Below are positions 62,664 through 64,000 of a DNA stretch of 64,000 bases, in pieces; position 1 is the stretch's first letter; each line of letters begins with the position of its first letter. The stretch covers positions 286,097-350,096 of the forward strand of contig KN805404.1 in NCBI GenBank assembly GCA_000818945.1, in the 5' to 3' direction. The translations under genes were made by a program, and so were the position numbers. Source of the stretch: Schizochytrium sp. CCTCC M209059 (taxonomy: Eukaryota; Sar; Bigyra; Thraustochytrida; Thraustochytriidae). The notes below the pieces were generated by a model. That model was not told the DNA's origin. It made no database searches and saw nothing but the letters and a program-made list of their open reading frames with translations.

Positions 62664-64000
62664 TTATTCTTTAAAGTAATATTCCTTTGAAAGACTCGGG
62701 CCTTGTTTCAAATCTGCTCTGCGCCTTAACATCGAGGCCAGTTGGTTCATCGTCCTCCCTGTATCAGGGTGCTCTGGTCCAAGCGTTTCTTGTCTAATTG
62801 CAAGAACCTCTTCCAGCAACTTTAGCGCTGCGTCGTGCTCGCCTTGCAAATCAAGCACAAAGGCCACATCAGTCATTGTTCTCACTGTGTCAGGATGCCT
62901 TGGCCCGAGCCTTTCCCTATCCATCTCAAGGACCTTTTGAAACAGCTCGAGCGCTGCATCGTAATTGCCTTGCGATTCCTGCGCCCGTGCGATGTTGTAC
63001 ATTGTTGTCGCCACTCCAGGATGTCTCGGCCCGAGTTTTTCCTTTTGAATCTCAAGCGCCTCCTGATATAGCTCGAGGGCTGCATCGTAATTGCCTTGCG
63101 ATCTAAGAACCGAGGCCATGTTGCTCATTGTAGTCGCCGTTAAAGGATGTCTCGGCCCGAGCGTCTCCTTGTCAATCTCAAGCGCCTCCTGACATAACTC
63201 AAGGGCTGCATCATAATTGCCTTGCGATTCGAGAACCATGGCCATGTTGCTCATTGTAATCGCCGTCGTAGGATGTCTCGGCCCGAGCTGTTCTTCTCTG
63301 ATCTCAAACGCCCTCTCATATAGTTCAAGGGCTGCATCATAATTGCCTTGTGATTTGAGAACCATGGCCATGTTGCTCATTGTAGTCGCCACTTCAGGGT
63401 GCTGGGGCCCAAGTCTTTCCTTGTAGATGTCGAGAGCTTGCCGATATAGCTCGAGCGCTTCATTGTCTTGATCCAGCGATTCCAAAATCAAGGCCATGTT
63501 GTTCATTGTAATCGCTGTCGCGGGATGTCTCAGCCCGAGCTTTTCCTTTTGAATCTCAAGCGCCTCCTGATATAGCTCAAGGGCTGCATCGTAATTGCCT
63601 TGCGATTCGAGAACCGAGGCTATGTTGCTCATTGTAGTCGCCGTCTCAGGATGTCTCGGCCCGAGCTGTTCTTTTCTGATCTCAAGCGCCCTCTGATATA
63701 GCTCAAGGGCTGCATCATAATTGCCTTGCGATTCGAGAACCATGGCCATGTTGCTCATTGTAGTCGCCACTTCAGGGTGCTGGGGCCCAAGTCTTTCCTT
63801 GTAGATGTTGAGAGCTTGCCGATATAGCTCGAGCGCTTCATTGTCTTGATCCAGCGATTCCAAAATCAAGGCCATGTTGTTCATTGTAATCGCCGTCGTA
63901 GGATGTCTCAGCCCGAGCTTTTCCTTTTGAATCTCAAGCGCCTCCTGATATAGCTCAAGGGCTGCATCGTAATTGCCTTGCGATTCGAGAACTAAGGCCA
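62664..64000 (-). CDS. Kinesin-light-chain-type TPR repeat protein, N-terminus outside window
   Basis: The minus-strand frame enters from beyond 64000 and stops at 62664, giving about 445 visible residues. They consist of roughly ten tandem 42-residue TPRs of the form TMSNMAxVLESQGNYDAALE then LYQEALEIxKExLGPRHPxT, as in kinesin light chain and Nephrocystin-like TPR_10/12 arrays. Such arrays are protein-protein interaction surfaces and in protists are often fused to NB-ARC or other signalling domains upstream, which cannot be seen here. The last 40 residues are less regular and end KEYYFKE. Repeats 3 units apart are nearly identical, indicating recent amplification. The Met at 63884 is internal, not the start. 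Confidence 0.88.
   Translation of the reverse strand, partial: ALVLESQGNYDAALELYQEALEIQKEKLGLRHPTTAITMNNMALILESLDQDNEALELYRQALNIYKERLGPQHPEVATTMSNMAMVLESQGNYDAALELYQRALEIRKEQLGPRHPETATTMSNIASVLESQGNYDAALELYQEALEIQKEKLGLRHPATAITMNNMALILESLDQDNEALELYRQALDIYKERLGPQHPEVATTMSNMAMVLKSQGNYDAALELYERAFEIREEQLGPRHPTTAITMSNMAMVLESQGNYDAALELCQEALEIDKETLGPRHPLTATTMSNMASVLRSQGNYDAALELYQEALEIQKEKLGPRHPGVATTMYNIARAQESQGNYDAALELFQKVLEMDRERLGPRHPDTVRTMTDVAFVLDLQGEHDAALKLLEEVLAIRQETLGPEHPDTGRTMNQLASMLRRRADLKQGPSLSKEYYFKE
63130..64000. repeat. 378-bp higher-order repeat of three TPR units
   Basis: The block beginning MNNMALILESLDQDNEALEL occurs at 63884 and again exactly 378 bp later at 63506 (minus strand), and the two flanking TPR units in each block also match almost base for base. 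Confidence 0.85.

Overview
This is a GC-rich, intron-poor nuclear window from a eukaryotic protist. The gene set (TTLL1-type tubulin glutamylase, soluble-type adenylyl cyclase, eEF2 kinase, SURF1, Fip1, Yippee, peroxisomal isocitrate lyase with an SKL tail) fits a heterotrophic, probably flagellate-forming stramenopile. A thraustochytrid/labyrinthulomycete is my best guess, by inference from gene content and architecture only. Three introns could be reconstructed from reading frame plus GT..AG borders (486, 125 and 98 bp). Most other genes read as single open frames.

Layout. 0-13 kb: start of an acidic protein (minus), isocitrate lyase (minus), a type II membrane protein (minus), a spliced GT4 glycosyltransferase (plus), SURF1 (plus) and a crotonase-fold enoyl-CoA hydratase (plus). 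13-25 kb: a coiled-coil/winged-helix-like nuclear protein (minus), eEF2K-like alpha-kinase (plus), TTLL1 (plus), purple acid phosphatase (minus), bacterial-type RNase HII (plus), a small protein (plus) and a protein kinase (minus). 26-29 kb: Fip1 (minus) and a spliced MscS-type channel (plus) share a 400-bp divergent promoter.

29-44 kb is the most unusual part. Three PAP2/lipid-phosphate-phosphatase paralogues lie in one cluster. One (42.6-44.2 kb) keeps the catalytic PSGH and R-x5-H-x3-D motifs. The other two are giants (about 1200 aa each, in divergent orientation) that have lost the catalytic residues and carry a large, unrecognised C-terminal multi-pass membrane domain. Between the giants lies a roughly 650-bp (GACA)n microsatellite. 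A DEP-domain/pyridine-nucleotide-disulfide-oxidoreductase fusion sits inside the cluster.

45-60 kb: a 2372-residue sAC-like adenylyl cyclase (plus), an EF-hand-like protein (minus), a Yippee protein (plus), a GH114-like glycosidase (minus) and a spliced coiled-coil protein (minus). 60-62.5 kb is AT-richer and looks like a decayed mobile element with repeated CGGGACGAAAT motifs. The window ends in a truncated TPR-repeat gene (minus) with recent internal amplification.

Intergenic DNA is full of tetra- and pentanucleotide tandem repeats, often directly upstream of start codons, and of the palindrome TAGGCCTA. No rRNA, tRNA, CRISPR or operon structure was recognised.
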